NCBI RefSeq assembly: GCF_004027225.2 | Contig: NC_044277.2 | Span: 94,252,283 to 94,316,282 of the forward strand | Length of the DNA stretch: 64,000 nucleotides | Source: Strigops habroptila | Lineage: Eukaryota; Chordata; Aves; Psittaciformes; Psittacidae | Direction of reading: 5' to 3' | Shown here: piece after piece, positions 12,855 through 25,541 of the stretch | How the letters are laid out: each line of letters opens with the position of its first letter | Numbering within the stretch: position 1 is the first letter of the stretch | Notes under the pieces: generated by a model | Told to the model about the DNA's origin: nothing | What the model saw: only the letters and a program-made list of their open reading frames with translations | The model's database searches: none | Made by a program: the position numbers and the translations under genes

Positions 12855-13169
12855 TCAGAATCACAGAACGGTTGGGGCTGGAAGGGGCCTCTGGAGATCA
12901 TCTAATCCAATCCTCCTGATAAAGTTGGTTCACCTAGAGCACGTTGTACAGGATCATGTCCATGCAGGTTTTGAATATCTCCAGAGAAGAAGATTCTACA
13001 ACCTCTCTGGTCAACCTGTTCCAGTGCTCTGTCCCCCCCAAAGTAAAGAAGTTCTTCCTCATATTCAGATGAAACTTCCTATGTTTCCATCCAGTTTGTG
13101 CCTGTTGCCTCCTATCCTGTCACTGGCCACCACTGAAAAGAGTCTGGCCCCATCTCTTGACACCCACCA
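12855..13169 (-). mobile_element. CR1 retrotransposon 3' end, divergent lineage (copy D)
   Basis: Read on the minus strand, this is the last part of the CR1 second ORF plus its 3' untranslated tail. Landmarks on the plus strand are TCAGAATCACAGAACGG at the left (the element's 3' end), the stretch around CTCCAGAGAAG, the block AACCTGTTCCAGTGCTC, and CACTGAAAAGAGTCTGGCC near the right edge. A plausible ORF2 stop codon falls at 12934-12936. The copy is heavily 5'-truncated (about 315 bp of a family near 4.5 kb) and lacks the reverse transcriptase. Its wording differs from copies A-C, matching the CR1 type whose coding end reads out near ACTGAAAAGAGTCTGG, so it belongs to a different and probably older subfamily. 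Confidence 0.93.
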
Positions 13170-16100
13170 TAATATAATGCTATGTATAATATAGCACAAA
13201 CTGCATATTTTTATTCAGTACCTTCAGCTGAAACAAGAACTGTGTTTCAAAAAGGCAGTGCTTCTGGGGTTTTCTTCACATGTCAACTTGGTAGAATGAA
13301 GGGAAGTAGGGGTGTCTGAAATACTCAATTGAAAACCCTGCAAACTCATTTCTTCCCCCGGGAATTGCCAAAACTACACCCAGACTCCAGATCAGTCTCC
13401 AAAGTTTATTTACTTCTACTGTGCAAAGCAATTTCCCCTGATCACAACAAAGATGCCAGCATTTGTCCCCAAACCCTTACTTTCTTAGCCTTCTCTCAGC
13501 TGAGCCACCTTCCCACAAGCAAATAGCTGGTCAGTAATCAGTCTGTTTGGTGGGCTTGCTAGTTGTGAGAAAGGACATAATTTGGGACATTTGCCTAGCA
13601 AAAACACAACCATTCCTCTGCCTCGTCTGACTGTAATTTGCACCCAATGTTCCTACTGCTGTTGATTAACTGATCTTTTTTCTGTATGCAGTCACTTGTT
13701 GTTTATTACCATAACTATATGTTTCAGTCTCCTGAGGGAAGACAACTCGACAGCGTGGTGCTGTGTATTACAGCTGATCCACATGGCACACTCAGGAAAA
13801 TTCATCTGAATTATACTTTCAAGTGGATTAGTTGAACCACATTAAAAGCCTACAATAAATATGACCTAAATTTGGTTTAGATTAATTAGTTGCAGAAACA
13901 AATTAAGCAAAATGAAATTAGGGCACTTTTTTTTTTTTCTAAATATGTGGCTTCACAGGGCTGTAATGTGGTTTACCTAAGATACTTTAAGTTTATACCT
14001 CCGATAGCCTGCACAGGCAAACCTTTACTATCCAAGAATTAGCATCCAAGACAATTTTCCTATACATGCAAGTTCAGGAACAGAGAGGATTGCTTGATGA
14101 AACAAAAATCAGAGCAGCCAAAGTACCATTTTCAATTTTCAATCCACAAGCTGCTCCCTGGACCCTCTGTACCAGGAACTGAATTCCCAAATTTTACATG
14201 CCTTTCTTCGACCTCCACGTTCTGAGACGCTCTTCTGGAAAAAGATACAAATCAAAACAAACAAGCTTCAGAAATGAGGGGAGAAAGCTGGCACAAACTA
14301 CAAGAGTGGAATGCAGCCAGAAAGTAAACACAGGTAAAAAAAAAATTTGACATTTCAATGGAAAGCAAAACCAGGGGGATCCCTTCTGTCTATTTTAGTT
14401 AGCACTGAACTAACCAGAGGGTACAACGTGGTGAAGGAAGACAGGGGATAGAGGAGGAACATTAGTTATCTTCTGTATTTTTCAAGTTAACAAATATACT
14501 CCTCTATGAAAAACATGAGGTGTCCTGGGAAGGGCTCCAACAAGCAGCAGGCAGGAAGCCAGCTTTGGCTTGAGACAATTACTGAAAGGAAAAAGAAAAA
14601 AAACCCTACCCAAAACCTAACCCTCAGCTGAGATCAGAATCCTTAATGCACTTGAGAGCAATGATGTCAATCCCAAGTTCACTACAGACAAGAGCAAGTC
14701 CCCACTGATGAGAAGGTCTAAGATGCAAAACATCTTTTCCAATGTTAAAGCCATTAAAAACCAAAAGCATCCTTTCTTGTGGCCCCAATGCTTTTTGAAG
14801 AAAAGGTGCTGGGCTGCAGGGGGAGCTGTACATCCATCATTTTGGTGAGGCAGTTGATGAGAGATGATGTTCCTCCAAATTATAGTGACATCTCAGAGAT
14901 CCGTTCTCTATAGGGGCAGCAATACACAGACTCCAATAGCAAAACCTTTCATGTTGCTGGCTATATTTCTATCTGCACTTATTCTGTAGGTTTTCCAGCA
15001 GCTTTCTGCTTGCTTTGGTGAAATTGCTGTCCCTGACATTACAGTTTTGTGTCATGTACAGGTTTAATCTGAACTGATGCAGTATTTGCATTCTCATTTA
15101 GCACAGAAAATCTGTCCTTCCTCCAAGGTGAAGAACTGAGCACTGAAAAACAACATGGTCTAAAAACCACTCATTAACTAATGACTACTCTTTCTTCCAA
15201 ATTGCAACAAAATGTCTCTATCAGCACAAAGAGTGCCCAGAAGAGTATCTGCCTAATTTGCCATTAGTACCAAGGAGATAAAAAGTCTAAAGAACGCTTT
15301 ATGGCCAATCACTTCAAAAGATGTTTCATTTTATAGCATTCATAATGCCTACATATGACTGGTAAATAATGTTACAACAGCATTGCACAAATACTACACA
15401 TATTTGGAATCTGAAGAGGTTTCACAATGACCTGTGAATCTGTAGAACACGCACATCAGTGTGCCTGCTAATTTTGTTAATCTAAATTTATGCTTTATTT
15501 AATAAAAAAGGAAGAGCGAAGCCAGCTTAAAAGGGCAGCATGTATTCCATTTAATAGATAATTGGGCAGACTGGATGTATTGATTCAGTAAATTCTGACG
15601 CAGATATGCTTTTCCTGCAATACACAAGGAATGTAAGGTAAGATGTAAGCTACCTGAGGAATATAAGCTATGAATAGGAAGCAGAGCAACCATTATGGTC
15701 ATTCCTATCTAAATTGATGATGATTTATGACTTAGATATAGTTATCATACTGCTTGTTAGCAGTAAAGGCTGGTTTAGGTGATCCCACTATAGTCACAAT
15801 ACTAACATGCAAGTGCTTGGTTATGGTATTGATGATAACTAATATAAAAACCTGGTTGCAATCACATTCATCAATCTGAGCAGTCTTGACAAGACCTGTG
15901 AAGTCCTACTCTTCAGCTGAGAAAACAACCTTGCTCTTTCCTGGGCAATGCTAAAGTACAAAACCAGCGGTTTGACCATGTGCTTTTAACCAAATGTTGC
16001 TAGACAAAAAATATCATAATTCAATCATTTTCTGACAATTTGCTTTAAGTTAGGGCTAACAGGAGGCTAAAAGCAATTGTGTGATTATACCCAGAAGAAC

Positions 16101-19100
16101 ACATGAGTAAATACTCTAGAAAAATTATTAATGGAGTAGATGAGGCATTACAGATGGACTGTCTCTGAAAGCTTATTTGTCAAGGTCTCTGCCTTGCCCA
16201 GTTGTTCTTCAAAGTCACTCAGTGAGACTCTGTTTTGACCAGAGACCATAGAAGACTAACTTACAGACCATTTTACCCCCTTTCATCTCAAAAGCAATTT
16301 TCCAGCTTAGTTTAGTCCCAATACTGTTAAAATCATTCATTTAAAGAATAGACAGTGCAGAACATGTGAAGAAACTGACTATTAGACCTAAATATGAATC
16401 AACTTGATCAGATCAAGCAGTGCAAACATATGACATACACATTTAAATATGAGAACCTGGAAGTAACTTTTTAATATGGTTTACATGTATGTGGCAAAGA
16501 GAATGTGCAGTGACAAAGAAACATAAATATCCCCTCACCTCCATCAAATGGTATCTTCCAGAAGCTGATGAGTAAAAATCTACGAGGGCATCACAGTCTC
16601 AAATTTGGTTGCTTGGTGGAAGTATCTCCCTTTTGGCTTGTATACACTTGGTCATACCAGGCATTGCGGTATGGACCTGCAGAAACCACAGCTTACCTCT
16701 AGTTCAAAGAGAGATGGAGAAACTAAGTTGGTTTCTTAACTATTAGCCTTGAAAACGCCATTTGGAGTTCTTCATCATGCCTGGGGTTTGGGGAAGAAGA
16801 ATACACTACAGCCCTCCCCGCCCCGAAAAATCGGATTTTCTCTGTTCCAATTAAATTAGAGCAACAGCAACACAAGTTGGTGCTATACCATGCTTCTTCA
16901 AGAAAAGCTAATTGTTTTGAGTAAGACTTCCAATAGTCAATAGCAACAGAGCATTAAAGTAGCATATGTAACATATGTGCCCTAGGAATTCATCAGCGTT
17001 GCTTTGTTAAGCAGCAAAGGACCATATTCTTCTGTATCTCCACCAGAGAGTGCCTGAAAAACGAGCAGAAAAATAAAGTATTGCCTTACCACATGAGAAA
17101 GTTCAAAGGGTGTTCCTGCTTCTCAGGTATTTCAAGAACCACAGAAAAATAAATCTGTAGGAGAAGAAAAATGTTTTAGTTAATGTGAGTAATGAGACTT
17201 TTTGAGGGGCTTACATGTAGACCATATATTTCTACCAAAAATCCTAGACATCTTCAGGACTAGCTTTTGATACAAAAGAGCATTTTTGTTGCAACTGCAT
17301 AGAAGAAACACATGTTTGAGGTTGAGAGAGAAGTAATATGCTAGTTTGCCTCTAAACTTCAATCAGCTTCTGTCTAGTCACACACATTGTGCTTATCACC
17401 AGGGTATCTTGGCAGTTACTCCAGCCATATGTCCATGACGTTCTCAAAACTTTGCATACAAATGCTGCAATTTCATGCACAATTTATGAACTTGCATTTA
17501 ACAGTGAGAGCCAGCAGTGCTCTCTTTATTAAAATGGGAGAACAGAAACACTGTCACAGTTTTTACTTTGTGCATGCATGTGCATCTATCTTCCTTTCAC
17601 CATTCATTGAAATCTGGGCTGTGAGTACAGCTGGGACAAGATGGCTGTCCACAGCTACACCTTATTTTAGCCAGAAAAATCTCTGGTTACATACTAATCC
17701 TGCTTCTTCCCTGAGAAATTGGACAGTGGGGGACAAAATGCAGTCAAGCTAAATGAAGAGAGTTTTTTCCTTTTATCCTCTAAACACGTTCCATACATTG
17801 CTCCATTGTTGGCAGATACGTGCTGAGTACCCACCCATTACTTCTCCATCCCAGCTCTTTTTACACCAGCCATAGTCTTCAAAGCTGAAGAAACTCCTGT
17901 TCTCCCTCAGGCCACAACAACTCACCCACTGTACAGTAGGAATTGATTTTAGTTGCCCCAAACACACACAAACACGCTGCTAATGAAAGCTTCTACTTTT
18001 CTGCCAGGCCTCCTCACACCTGCAGCAGTGGCTCCTATCTTGGTTGTCAGTGTAAAGCTTTTCAAAGGCAGAGACTTGTCACCTCTTTGCCTGGAAGTCA
18101 CAAAAACCCAACCAACCAACCACACACTTAAAGAACTGTGCCAGCATAGGGAGCAGTCCCTCCTTGCTTCAAGATCCATATCACTAGTCAACTACTGCCA
18201 CTGTATCTGGGGAAATCAGAGAAGGTTACAGATACGTCTTCCCTGTTTCTCTGGTGAGTGACAAATCAGGGAATGAGGCTCAGAGCCTCGTGGCTAGTTT
18301 ACCACTGAGGAAGCTGAAGTGGCTTCCAAAGAGTGCTCTCTTATTAGTATCTAGAACATGCTACACTGTCATTTACTGTGGGTTGGCAGGTGCTCTGCAG
18401 CTGCTGCTGCTCCACATCAGGAAGCCAATATTCTGCTTTTTGTGTCCCTGATGAAGAAAACGTATCCTATGAGACATAATAAGAGATTCCTCATGGCCTC
18501 TGTAGGAACTTCAGGATGCCGTAATGGTATACCGGTTAATACATGGGGAGAGAGAAAGAGCAATAGAGCACTGAAAAAAGAGTCCATGCATCTAATATAT
18601 TTCTGAAAAATGATCGCTTTCCCACAAGATGTATGGAAACAACTGCCTTAACTGACTGCATAATGCCCCTTCACACAGACAAGGCCAATCTGCCTGATGG
18701 ATGACACTAAGCCCAGAAATGCACGAGCATTCTCCTTGGGCCACGGAGCAATAATGTCTCTGCACTAGAGTTACTGCCACTATTAAGACTAGGTGCAGGT
18801 TATTAATTATATTTGCAGCAGAAACAGAAGTAAAGGCTGTGGCATAGCAGCATAATAGTATTGAGACTGTCATTTCCCAGTCCAAACTCCTCTAATTAAG
18901 TCCCAGCTGAGGTCTCCTGTTCAAGTCTATAGTCTTGATTTCAAAGGAGGGAGGGGAAGAAATAAATAAATAGATAAATGAACACAAGCAGTTTAATCCC
19001 TCTCCAAGTAACGAAGGCGGATGTTTGGAGGGGTTTGTGGTTATTTTTCATTTGAGGAAATTGGTTGATTGTTTTTATCTAATAATTGTCTACTATTCTC

Positions 19101-19321
19101 TTTTGAAATTAATTGACACTAAGACTGTACCCCCGTCCTGACACTAGCACTTGGTATCATAGCACCTTATCTGACTATTTATACTTCCAGTTCCCAGAGT
19201 GGTATATGGAAATTTCATGCACAATCCTGCATATCTTTTATTGTTTGGAGTTTTTTTACTGGTAAAAGTGATCTACAAATTTCTGGTACTTCACATTTTT
19301 AATGAAACTTTATTCCTTATT
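13170..19321. other. Unique AT-rich non-coding DNA
   Basis: No gene or transposon recognised. The interval around 13690-13915 is a smooth single-copy block rich in ATTAAT/TTAATTAG-type sites and largely free of simple repeats, a composition often seen in conserved non-coding elements, but conservation cannot be judged here. A T13-type homopolymer follows at about 13928. A short (CCAA)n stretch lies near 18108-18122. Open frames around 17387-18885 are short and overlap on both strands. Confidence 0.65.
18958..18979 (+). repeat. (AAAT)n-type microsatellite
   Basis: Imperfect tetranucleotide array AAATAAATAAATAG followed by ATAAATGAA. A short, probably stable simple repeat. Confidence 0.8.
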
Positions 19322-19341
19322 AAAAAAAAAAAAAAAAAAAA
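19322..19341 (+). repeat. A20 homopolymer
   Basis: Twenty consecutive A residues in otherwise unique sequence. No gene-like sequence or polyadenylation signal lies directly upstream, so it is called a simple repeat and not a retrocopy tail. Confidence 0.9.
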
Positions 19342-20329
19342 GGCTCCAGAGGCAAATTGGAAAATTTTTAAATTTTTAAAATCTATGTACTCAATGAAAT
19401 GCGAAACTAAAAGTTTTATACCTGCTTCCTGTTACTTTACTTCCAAAGGAAGACATTAGCAAACCTACTTCTCTTTGTTCTTACATTTGCCAATATACTA
19501 CTTGAAAACAAAAAAATGAAGATGAAATTACAAAGGTAAGGGTAATTGAAAAGGAAGAAACCACAGTGTTTGGGGGGGTAGACATTCTCTTTTCTTCCTA
19601 ATATTTTCATTTTACTTCTTGTTTCTTGAGTAGACAGTACATTCATGAGTCTGCCTTGCTGTTTGCTTCCTTTTTTATTTAAACTACTTTTCTTATAGGT
19701 TTATATATTTAATTCTCTTGGGGTGGGGTTGTTGAAGAAATCATTAGTCAATGGTTTATACAATTGTAATTTCATTTTCCCAGGTTATTAAAAATTAATA
19801 GCATGCCATTTAATTAGACTAGACAATGAGAATCCATTTAAAATTTAGAAATAGACTTACAAACCACCTATCTTCTTCCTCAGTACCAAGCAAGACTTTA
19901 TAATAAATCATTATTCTTTATAAATGAATTTAGGAATTACAAAGGAACTCATTCTTCGTTGTATTCACCATAGCTATACCTATTTCCGTAAGTTATCTCA
20001 TTTATTTGTATCAAGAGTACTATTAAATATAGCATTAATTTGTCAGAGCAGGGTATGGAAAGAAGCCCTTAGAGGATATTAGTGGTAATGGTCTGAAACA
20101 AAGCTTTTTGCTTATCCAAAGAATGAGCCTCTGCAAGAGCCCACAGTATTCACTTTCCCTCCACAGCATGGCAATGCTCTATAGCCCTGAACGAGGCGAC
20201 AGGGTACAAGGCAAAAGAGCCATTCAGTGGCCACATCCTTTCAAAGTGCAGTTCCTGTGCTGAGCCTTGAACTTAGATGACAATTACTGTCATCTGCAAC
20301 ATAGACCTCCTTCCCTAAGGAAATGAATG

Positions 20330-20645
20330 GAGACCTCCAATTTATTTCACATAGCCTATTTAAGAGCCATTGGATAATAATGGCCTTCAGTCACTGTCAA
20401 CCTGTGGTGAATTTAAAATGGTGACTTAGAGGGGAGAGGCTCTATGTCATAACCCCCTAGGCACACAATCCCCTCTAACATGCCATTTATTATGCAGCTT
20501 GCCCTGGCACCACATTTATTTATACCATAATATATCATGCTATATAGTCTGAGGTTAATAAAGCCTCATTAACAGCTGCTGGTAGATATCATAAAGCTCT
20601 CCAAGATTATGTTTTTCAATAATGGTAAGGAACCTCACAATTTAT
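20330..20645. promoter_or_regulatory. Candidate conserved non-coding element
   Basis: A roughly 300-bp block without homopolymers or transposon similarity and dense in transcription-factor-like words: a RUNX-type TGTGGTG near 20403, an E-box CAGCTG at 20573-20578, and GTTAAT paired with ATTAAC (inverted, 8-bp spacer) at about 20554-20573. Both strands lack a long open frame. This composition is typical of vertebrate enhancers in gene deserts. That it is conserved or active is inference only. Confidence 0.22.
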
Positions 20646-23600
20646 TTTCCCCTATCCAATCTCAAAGGCCCTACAGCAAAGGCTAAAATGTGGGAGAGAA
20701 GAAGGAAGAGCGAGGAGGGAGTGCTGTCTGTTAAGGAAAAGAACTGGTCTCTAGACCACTGTTAGCTGTGGAACCATTTGTCATGCATAAAATGTTGGCT
20801 AAACATGTCTTTCTTCTCTTACTCAGTTAGTGATAACAGTGTTCAGAGGAGAGCATAATCCTTTCAAAAACATAACAGTAAAAAAGTTATTTTTATAGCC
20901 TATCTCTTCATATAAGAAATTCATATTTGTCCATAAAAGCATTGAGAAAACACTGTTGTGCAGAAATAGACAAATGGATGGTAAGATGAGAAGAGGGCAG
21001 AGGAAAATATGTCTATGTAATAGACAAATATGTTTTCCCCATGCACCAGACCATACATTCTGTTGGTATGTCTAATACCACTTCAAGTACAAAATCTGTG
21101 TAAGGATGACAGTGACTTTTAATTGTTCTATCTTTGTTGCAAAATTCCTGTTGACTTGAACTAAAATTTCACCTCAGGCCTTATGCAGTATGCTGGTTTC
21201 TGAAGTCCACTGAACGTCTGAAAAGTGAGCAATCTTTCTCTGAAGGCCTTCCTTGATACAGAACCTCTCTGCCTTGGTGCTTTTATATTTGAATTCACAA
21301 TATCACTAAAAATTGCTGAAAGAAGTAGGTTTCCTAAAAGGTTAAGATTCTCAAGGCACTGGCAGCTGGCTTTTTTTCTTTTGTGAAAAATATGAGCTTC
21401 TTACAAGGCTCTTCAGTATTGGGAATTCAGAAGAAGCTCTTAATTCCTTTCTTAACCTGTTTAATGACAGAACATTCAGAAAAGAAAATAAGCTAGTATA
21501 TCAGCTGAAGAGACTTTCTAAAATCTGGCTATTAAAGAATAACATTGGAGCTTTTAAAGGGAATAAAACAGCACAGTTGAAGGAGTGTGCCAATGAGTCA
21601 TGGCAAGAATAAGATGTATTTACTTTTTACATATATGAAGGAGGAGTACAGTACACCCAGCAGTCACTTTTGATACAGGGCAAATTTTGCCTCTGTATGA
21701 TTATGAAATTCTGAAGTAAATATGCAACATCTCTTTACCAAATAATTCACAATCCAAATAATGGAAACAGAAAGGAAGGGAGGACAGGAGGAGGGTTGAG
21801 TAGCAAAATTATTTATCAGAGATCGCAATTCTGGCAGGCATAGGAGGAACTTGAAAACTCCTGGCTCCTGTTCTACACCAAACTTAAAGAATAAGGAGTC
21901 AGGTCCAGTCTGGTTTCCTTCTGTATAGCTATTCCTCCCTGCTTTTCCCCCAGCTCTAAAATTAGTGCTCACATGAAGATGGAATTTGAGGGGTTTGGAG
22001 CACAGCCAGTAAATATTACATTGTTTGAATAAAAGCAGCATATATCAGTCAGTGCATTCTATAATACTAAAGTGGAATTAAAGAACTATAATATGCCTGT
22101 CCCCCTCAGTTTTACTGTCATGTGACCTGCTGAGATGCATCCACTGCATCCCAAGGGAAGTGGAAGATGATGTTGCCAAGCCACTATGACATCTTCGGTC
22201 TTTCTGTTAGTTTGTTATTAGTGGTTTGGTGTGTTGTTTTTCATTTTTAAATCATCTAAATGGGAGGTACCTTTGTATTTTTTCTGTGAATGACAAGAAT
22301 AGGATGAACCAGGCACGCTGAACTACCTTACTTTGAAAAAAAAAAATACTTGCAAAAGTTTTACTCATGATTGTGATCCTGTATTTACTTCCACATTTTC
22401 AATAAGTCCTTTGACACAGAGATTATACAGGAATTGCCCATCTTCTCTGTTCACTAACATGTGGCATAACTCAACTGCAGTCAGAAAAATTTCACTTCTA
22501 GCTGACTAAGAGCAGAGGTTCAAATTATGAGGTATCAGACTGACAACTTGGCCTGGCTAGGGGAAGAAAGACCTTTAAAATTTATATGCTTAACAGTATC
22601 GCTTTAAAGAATGCAGAAGATAGGGTAACATGTTAGAACTGCATTTCCTTAATGCAAGAACATCTATGTTATATCCCTCATGAGCCTTTACTCAATTTAG
22701 CATTCAGATCTTCCTGTAACTGCATCTATGCATTGATCGTCATAATTAAATCAGGTGAACAACATTAAGCTTTGACTTTCACTTAGTAGTTATAAGCCCT
22801 TGCATTATGTTTGCAATTAAAGCTCCAAGGTGCAGAAGCAAAAATAAGATTTTTTTTTTTAATTACTTAATTATTTAATGGTCTCTAGCAACCTGTAGTA
22901 CTTCACATCACACACAAACAAAATTTCATTTATCTTCACACACCTCTTCTGTATTATTCAGGACCAGCACATCAAAAAAACAAATGTTAACTAGGATTTT
23001 AAAGATGATTTTGTAGTAACAACTCTTTTTCATCTGGTTTTTGTTATTCATTAGAGGGTTTAGACTCCCTGAGCAGCTCAAAGATGCACCGTTAGCACTC
23101 AAGCTTACACAAAATGAGAAATAGAAAAAAAATCCACCCACAAACAAACCCAATGCACAAACAGGCAACCTCATTTGCCTAGCCCATTGTGTTAAAATAC
23201 CTGTCAAAAACAGAGAAATAGGAAAACAAAGATGGTGGCTTTTGTATGCTCTAATTCCAGTTACTCTTTGAGAAGCAAAAAGGGCTGTGGGCAGGTAGAG
23301 GTAAAAAGAGAAAGGAAGAGGTAAAAGAAAAAGGACTCTAAAAGAGAGTGCTAACGAGGAACATGAGAAACTGATAGGTGACAAGCCAAGAAACCTTCAA
23401 GACAAAGACGAGAAACTCATGTCAAAAACTGTAAAGAGTACGAACTTAGTAAGAAAAGAAAACTGGCAGTGCCCTGTGGTCATCTTAGGATCTTAAGAAT
23501 CATCCTAAGTAGTCTAAAGAAAGAAGAAGTGGAGATAAAGTGTGTCTACAAAGAAGTAGGAAGAGTGTTGCCATTTATTTCCTCAAAAGCAAGGTTTATA

Positions 23601-24418
23601 AAAGTAAAATATTGAATTTATAACCATTTTAGAGTCAATGAAAATTGCGGAGAAGAAGTATCAACAGCTCTGGCATATATATGTAAGGTAGTGGGAGTAA
23701 CCAAGAACTGTTACTAGAGAATTAAACTAACAAAATTATATATGCAGGTGAAAACCCAAAAAAACCCCAGCTTCCGTTTTCCACATATTTTCCTTTCTAC
23801 ACAAAAGGTAGAAAAGTTGAACTTCCATTTGAAACCTGCTCCCCATTTGAATTTATGCAGCACAGTTAATCTATGTATTTTACACATTTCATTCTTATTT
23901 AGCCATAGTTTATCTGTATGCGAATTTTCAAGGGTAGCAAGATAGGAAACCTGCTTCAAAGAGAAAAGCTTCAGGAATTTTTGTCAGATTATTATTATTC
24001 ATTCATACTCATAATTTTCTCCCTTCTAAAGTAGTTCCAGGTAGCTCCATATGTAATGATTAATTGAAAAGTCTTGATTGGGAGATGCAAGGAAAAAAAG
24101 GAGATATGAAAAAATACCCATCTATTAGACACAACAGCTTTAAAGAAGAAAAGAGGCAGCATGGACTTCACACTGGAGCCAAGCGAGAGTAGCAGCAAAG
24201 GCAGAAAGGTCTACTCACATAATTGCATTTCTAGGATTACGCTGAAACCTAAAGGATCTGCAAATATTTTTCATGATGAGGTGTCAGTATGAAATCACAA
24301 ACATATAAGGGAAGGACTTCCCATGATGTTCAGGTTATTGTCACTTTCCATCATATGAGATACACACCTAAAAACCACATGAGACGAGGCAGAAGTCACA
24401 ACTGCATTAAAAAAGGCT

Positions 24419-24428
24419 GGGGGGGGGG
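24419..24428 (+). repeat. G10 homopolymer
   Basis: Ten consecutive G followed by AGAGGGGAAGG. A rare long G run in AT-rich DNA, and a likely site of assembly or sequencing length error. Confidence 0.85.
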
Positions 24429-24929
24429 AGAGGGGAAGGAACAGACAGTTGAATTAATTTTTCAATATTTGGCATTCTAAGGGATATCATTAACAAAAAA
24501 GTTTTTAATTTTGAGTTGGCTTTTTTCAGACTCAAAGCAGTGGGAAAGCACATGTTCTTAGTATTAGTATATCACATGCTCCTCTCCTCCCTCGTTTTGC
24601 CCTCTCAGCACACAACTTTTCCACATTCCCAGCCTGAAAAAATAGGAAAGTAGGTTTCTCATCCTCATTACTCAACAGTAGAGAAAAGCAGGAAAAGAGA
24701 GGAAGAATTAAAAGTTATGTGTATCAGTTAAGCAAAGACATACTTGAACATACTCTGCCCATGCTTTGAAATGCTTAGGAGCAAGGCAGCTCAAATCTGG
24801 AAACCAGAGGTACATCAGCTTGAGTTCATAGCTGTGCTTGTGTGTACTGCCTTTCAACACATTTGCATTTCTCTTGCACTGCTTATTCTTGCTCCAACCC
24901 TTTGGAAGGGGATTATCCAAGGTAGTTAC

Positions 24930-24992
24930 TTGCAATAACAGGGGTTTAGACTCAGTGACCCAGAAGGTCCTTCAGTCTGAAGTTCCTCTGAG
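24930..24992 (+). mobile_element. Possible decayed CR1 3' tail
   Basis: The stretch GGGGTTTAGACTCAGTGACC, followed after a few bases by AAGGTCC and TTC, parallels the CR1 3' untranslated signature in which GGGTTGGACTAGATGACC precedes AGGTCCCTTCCAACC. The match spans only about 50 bp, shows no octamer tail and no coding remnant upstream. It could be a very old CR1 fragment or chance. Confidence 0.3.
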
Positions 24993-25269
24993 CAGTCTAA
25001 TTCCCGCCTCAGCCATACTCCATAAGCTGCAGCTTTCCAAGTAATAGCACGATCGACCTTTTCATTACGTACAACATCTTTTATTGAAAGCAGAAATATT
25101 TGTCTGTATCCTAGCACTAAGCTGTACAGGGGTGATGGGGCAAAATAGCATTCTGTTTGCACACTAGAGAAAAGAGGTAACACTGGCATCTGAAGAAAGA
25201 GTTTTATCTATAAAATCTTTTATTTTAGACTATTAGGCCTGGCTTTAAGTTACATTTTAACCATAAACA

Positions 25270-25480
25270 TGGGAGAAGCTGTCCCAGATGGTGAATGTAA
25301 AATGTGCTGTAATTTTTAATGAAGCAAATAAGTCACTAATAACCATAATGCCAACACTGCTGTGGTTTTGGTAGATGTTAATAAAGCAAAATTAAAAAAG
25401 AGCATGCAGTATTTAAATAAGTGCCTAAGAAGCCTAATATAATTTGCTAATTCAGCTATTCACACTCTGATTGCACAGCC
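25270..25480. promoter_or_regulatory. Candidate conserved non-coding element
   Basis: A single-copy block with closely spaced TAATTTTTAAT, CACTAATAACCATAATG, TTAATAAAG and TGCTAATTCAGC-type words. It has no open frame of note and no repeat similarity, and it ends just before a simple A run. The homeodomain-site-like density resembles conserved non-coding elements, but no conservation evidence is available from one sequence. Confidence 0.2.
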
Positions 25481-25524
25481 CCTGGTCATCTGCTCAAGTA
25501 CAGCTGCTTCGTGTAAAAACAAAT

Positions 25525-25541
25525 AAAAAAAAAAAAAAAAA
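25525..25541 (+). repeat. A17 homopolymer
   Basis: Run of 17 A preceded by AAAAACAAAT. No coding or retrocopy sequence was recognised upstream. Simple repeat. Confidence 0.88.

Larger units (their letters stand above)
19342..24929. other. Unique AT-rich non-coding DNA
   Basis: No gene recognised. The minus-strand open frame of about 150 codons at 22926-23384 has skewed, low-complexity composition in its N-terminal half and resembles no family. The block at about 20330-20645 is listed separately as a possible regulatory element. A G10 run lies at 24419-24428. The remainder is single-copy. Confidence 0.65.

Noticed and set aside
22926..23384. Minus-strand open frame of about 150 codons with many Ser/Leu/Phe residues, superficially membrane-like
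   Set aside because: The composition follows from purine-rich plus-strand sequence. There is no clear start context and no recognised family.
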